A stretch of DNA of 64,000 bases from the NCBI RefSeq assembly GCF_014651515.1, contig NZ_BMXA01000003.1, positions 1-64,000 of the forward strand, given 5' to 3'. A program made the position numbers and the translations under genes. The notes under the pieces were generated by a model that searched no databases, was not told the DNA's origin, and saw only the letters and a program-made list of their open reading frames with translations. Positions 61,445 through 64,000 of this stretch are shown here, one piece after another. Numbering within the stretch: position 1 is the first letter of the stretch; every line of letters begins with the position of its first letter. Source of the DNA: Arenicella chitinivorans. Lineage in GTDB: Bacteria; Pseudomonadota; Gammaproteobacteria; Arenicellales; Arenicellaceae.

Positions 61445-61933
61445 ATGACAACGACACATTTGGTGATACTACTGGTTCGTTTTTTAGCCGTATGTTTAGG
61501 CATTTATGCGATTGGGCATGTGGTTTACAGCGGGTTGCTGTTCATAGAGCCGGATGGCCCGTCGATTGCCGCGATCGCGATGCCAGCTTCGCTGATACTC
61601 GTTAGCGTGTTAATTTGGTTTATGCCGTACTCGACAGCGCGTGTGCTGAGTGGTTTTAAAGGTGATGTTGATGCCGAGTCTAAATCAATGTCAGCGGATG
61701 AGTTTGCTGCGATTACATTTTTGGTATTGGCGTTGTACCTAGCCTATAAAATCATCTCTGACACTGCTTTTTGGCTTTACTATTATTTGAATTATCAAGC
61801 GCACGGATTAAACGAGCTTGGTCTCGATGCTTCTGCGTCGATGTTCTCCACGTTGCTTGAACTCATCTTCTTAGTGATGATGGTATTAGGACGTAAAAAA
61901 ATATTCTACTATTTTCGTAAACTGCGAACTTAA
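61445..61933 (+). CDS. Membrane protein of unknown function
   Basis: A 162-residue protein with about four hydrophobic segments (approximately 5-33, 38-62, 82-110 and 131-152) and a short hydrophilic loop (FKGDVDAESKSMSADEF) between the second and third. An aggac-type ribosome binding site precedes the ATG. The C-terminus is basic (RKKIFYYFRKLRT), as expected for a cytoplasmic tail. No family recognised. Confidence 0.6.
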   Translation: MTTTHLVILLVRFLAVCLGIYAIGHVVYSGLLFIEPDGPSIAAIAMPASLILVSVLIWFMPYSTARVLSGFKGDVDAESKSMSADEFAAITFLVLALYLAYKIISDTAFWLYYYLNYQAHGLNELGLDASASMFSTLLELIFLVMMVLGRKKIFYYFRKLRT

Positions 61934-61961
61934 AGGGATCGTTCCGTGTTCTGTTCAAAGA

Positions 61962-62867
61962 CTAGGCCCTAAAGTTCGTTTTTATCTTCTCAGCAAAGAA
62001 ATCGATCGCAACTCGGGTGCGACGTGGCAGGTATTGTCGGTTCTGGTAGATCAACCATGCTGCGGTGTCAAAATTTGTGGCGGTAACCGGCGTTGTGGGA
62101 AACAGATTAACCAGTTTCTCGCATCGAATAAGATCATCCGCGAGCCAGTGGGGCAATATGCCCACACCAAGATCATTGAGTAAAGCTTGTTGAATCGCCA
62201 GCGCGCTGGCGATGGTGAGGGTAGGCTTGATTTTTACTTCCCGAGTGCCGCGCCGTAGTTTAAATTTCCAGGCACGTTTGTAAGCAGGTAGATCGAAAGT
62301 CACCACACGATGGTGTGCCAGGTCTTCCGGCGCTTCAAGCTGTGGCGCACTCGATAGGTAAGAACTCGATGCGCAGAGTCGATATTGAGTGGATAACAGC
62401 TTGCTGCGGACGACATTGTTTTCAATGGCTGGTGATAAGCGGATCGCAAAGTCTATTTTGTCCGTAACCAAGTCCAGGTTTTGATCGGTAAGTTTCAGGT
62501 CAAGATGAATCTTTGGATACGCGCTTAAAAACTCATTCACAAAAGGCATGACACAAGTTTGTCCGAACGCCACCGAGGTGCTGATGCACACACGTCCCTG
62601 CATGTGCGCGATATCGTCGACTGAGGATTCTTTTAACTGGGCCACAGCGTCGAGGATGGGCTGAGCGCGTTGGGCCGTCAGGGTGCCAGCTTCCGTAATA
62701 GCAAGATGCCGTGTGGTTCGCTGGAAAAGCGTGCAGTTTAACTCCGCTTCCAGTTGTTGAATTGCACGCGAGACCGCAGAAGGGTCTAGGTCCAATACTC
62801 TGGCTGCTTTCGCAAAGCTTTGTGTGTTGACAACTTCGATAAATATTTCCAGTAGCTTGGTGTTCAT
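61962..62867 (-). CDS. LysR-family transcriptional regulator
   Basis: A 301-residue regulator. The winged HTH occupies about 1-60 (SFAKAARVLDLDPSAVSRAIQQLEAE pattern), with a linker helix to about 90 and a periplasmic-binding-protein-like effector domain after it. It is divergent from the SDR gene across 102 bases and probably controls it and itself. A likely binding dyad lies just upstream of its start. Effector unknown. Confidence 0.92.
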   Translation of the reverse strand: MNTKLLEIFIEVVNTQSFAKAARVLDLDPSAVSRAIQQLEAELNCTLFQRTTRHLAITEAGTLTAQRAQPILDAVAQLKESSVDDIAHMQGRVCISTSVAFGQTCVMPFVNEFLSAYPKIHLDLKLTDQNLDLVTDKIDFAIRLSPAIENNVVRSKLLSTQYRLCASSSYLSSAPQLEAPEDLAHHRVVTFDLPAYKRAWKFKLRRGTREVKIKPTLTIASALAIQQALLNDLGVGILPHWLADDLIRCEKLVNLFPTTPVTATNFDTAAWLIYQNRQYLPRRTRVAIDFFAEKIKTNFRA

Positions 62868-62870
62868 TCA

Positions 62871-62883
62871 TGCATTATATGCA
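62871..62883. promoter_or_regulatory. LysR-type T-N11-A dyad in the divergent LysR/SDR promoter region
   Basis: TGCATTATATGCA has 5-bp inverted arms (TGCAT/ATGCA) and the T-N11-A shape of LysR sites. It begins 4 bases upstream of the regulator start, so binding would favour autorepression. A plausible -10 for the SDR gene, TATACT, lies at 62929-62934. Assignment is by position and pattern only. Confidence 0.4.
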
Positions 62884-62969
62884 ATTAATTGATGTGATTA
62901 TGATGCTTTAAGTGCAATAAAATATTTCTATACTGGCGGCTCAAGTTGAGTGATTAAATAGGTTGAGCG

Positions 62970-63734
62970 ATGAATTTTTTAAACAGTAAGACAGCAGTGA
63001 TTACCGGTGCAAGTCGAGGTATTGGTCGTGCCACTGCGCTTTTCTTAGCTGAGAAAGGTATGAATATTGTGGCAATGGCGCGCCATGAAGCAGCGTTACG
63101 TCACTTGAGTTCAGAGCTGGCTTCGATCGGTGTGGCGTCGATCTGTCACGCAGGCGATGTGGCGGAATTTCAAGACGTTGAGCGGATTGTGAGTGCCGCA
63201 GTCGACCAGTTTGGCGGAGTAGATTTACTGGTTAACAACGCAGGTCTTATCGATCCGATTGCGCGCCTGGCAGAGAGTGATGTCGCTGCTTGGGACTACG
63301 CCATGGATGTGAATGTTAAGGGTGTGTACCATGGCTTGCGTGCGGTGATTCCAGTTATGCAAGAGCGCGGCGGCACCATTATTAATATCAGCTCGGGCGC
63401 AGCAACCAGCACGCTTGAAGGTTGGAGCGCTTACTGCGCGTCAAAGGCAGCGGTGTTGTCGTTGACCAAAAGCGCACATCAAGAGTACCACCACCTTGGA
63501 ATTAATACCGTGGGCCTGAGCCCGGGCACGGTCGCTACGGACATGCAGTCTACGATAAAAGACAGCGGAATTAATCCGGTGAGTCAACTAGACTGGTCTA
63601 GCCATATACCCGCAGAATGGGTCGCACGAGCCGTCGCGTATATTGCCGCGGAAGGCGGTGAAGGTTTCTCGGGTTCGGACTTCTCTCTGAAGACCAATGA
63701 AGGACGAGCTTTAGTAGGGTTGCCGCGGATCTAG
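62970..63734 (+). CDS. Short-chain dehydrogenase/reductase
   Basis: A 254-residue classical SDR. The cofactor motif is TGASRGIGRA (12-21), the NNAG motif is present, and the catalytic Tyr155 and Lys159 are in YCASK with Ser in INISSGAA. The C-terminal region (ALVGLPRI) is conventional. Substrate unknown. It is divergent from the LysR gene, which probably regulates it. It has a short weak leader before the start at 62970. Confidence 0.9.
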   Translation: MNFLNSKTAVITGASRGIGRATALFLAEKGMNIVAMARHEAALRHLSSELASIGVASICHAGDVAEFQDVERIVSAAVDQFGGVDLLVNNAGLIDPIARLAESDVAAWDYAMDVNVKGVYHGLRAVIPVMQERGGTIINISSGAATSTLEGWSAYCASKAAVLSLTKSAHQEYHHLGINTVGLSPGTVATDMQSTIKDSGINPVSQLDWSSHIPAEWVARAVAYIAAEGGEGFSGSDFSLKTNEGRALVGLPRI

Positions 63735-63846
63735 GGTCTGTGTGTAATTGTTAAATTGTGGTGAGAACCAAGCGCGCTTCTTGGACCCAGGCTGTTGGCA
63801 ATTTATAATTGACGGCTATGCCTACCATGTCGCGATTTGAAACCAC

Positions 63847-64000
63847 ATGAGCTCCCGTCAGACTCCTCGATATCAAACGCTGTTGCGTGGATTTGAGCGA
63901 CTATTTTCGCGTTATTTTTGGTTAATCCCGGTCTTCAGTTTTTGTTTTGGTTGGGCGAGTTTCGTTCTGGTTCAACGTGGCGAAAGTCTAGCTCAAATAA
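63847..64000 (+). CDS. N-terminus of a membrane protein, cut by the window edge
   Basis: The frame starts at ATG 63847 and is open to the window end (51 full codons). It has a basic N-terminus (RGFERLFSRY) and a hydrophobic segment (about 25-41, WLIPVFSFCFGWASFVL). The pattern (an aromatic-proline WLIP motif before the first helix) is reminiscent of DUF2254 membrane proteins, but 51 residues are not enough to be sure. Confidence 0.5.
   Translation, partial: MSSRQTPRYQTLLRGFERLFSRYFWLIPVFSFCFGWASFVLVQRGESLAQI

Overview
The window comes from the chromosome of a moderate-GC Gram-negative bacterium, almost certainly a gammaproteobacterium. The evidence is gene content and order: rsmD/ftsY-ftsE-ftsX-rpoH, argH next to hemC-hemD-hemX-hemY, lptM-lysA, coaD-ferredoxin, a DUF2782 gene beside polA with engB beyond, and rpe followed by trpEGDC. 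Lipoprotein signals and outer-membrane biogenesis genes agree with this. I cannot name the genus. Nearly all of it is dense core genome. I see no rRNA, tRNA, CRISPR array, prophage or integrative element; the only mobile-type gene is a REP-associated (IS200-like) transposase at the left edge.

Layout. 1-4.8 kb: transposase, secreted ExeM-type nuclease, xthA, periplasmic DUF4124-glutaredoxin. 4.8-13 kb: lysA, lptM and argH on the minus strand, divergent from a fused hemC-hemD gene with hemX, hemY and mutM. 13-18 kb: a two-gene minus operon of a PrnB-family haem oxygenase and a kynureninase, then a lipoprotein oligopeptidase B. 18-24 kb: gor, rpoH, ftsX, ftsE and ftsY against rsmD and coaD. 24.5-28 kb: ferredoxin, two paralogous small lipoproteins and a dynamin-like GTPase. 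28-33 kb: mrcB, a TPR lipoprotein, a gamma-carbonic-anhydrase-like protein and zapE. 33-40 kb: DUF2782, polA, a TPR/L,D-transpeptidase pair, a structured intergenic region and engB. 40-48 kb: cytochrome c4, an AddB/AddA-like nuclease-helicase pair, an aldo-keto reductase and a peroxiredoxin. 49-55 kb: ung-dinB, an acyltransferase, a 5'-nucleotidase, a Deg-family protein without its catalytic serine motif, and rpe. 55-60 kb: the trp operon with a tryptophan-rich leader peptide, then OsmC and VOC genes. 60-64 kb: a methyltransferase, a membrane protein, a divergent LysR/SDR pair and a truncated membrane protein gene.

The main regulatory observation is upstream of rpoH. A perfect CIRCE operator (HrcA site) and a near-consensus sigma-32 promoter both lie in the 347-bp rpoH leader, suggesting the heat-shock sigma factor is autoactivated and also placed under HrcA. 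Other points of interest are the trp leader peptide, a nested inverted-repeat structure between polA and engB where other gammaproteobacteria encode Spot 42/ErsA, the Deg-family pseudo-protease, and the PrnB-family oxygenase/kynureninase pair.
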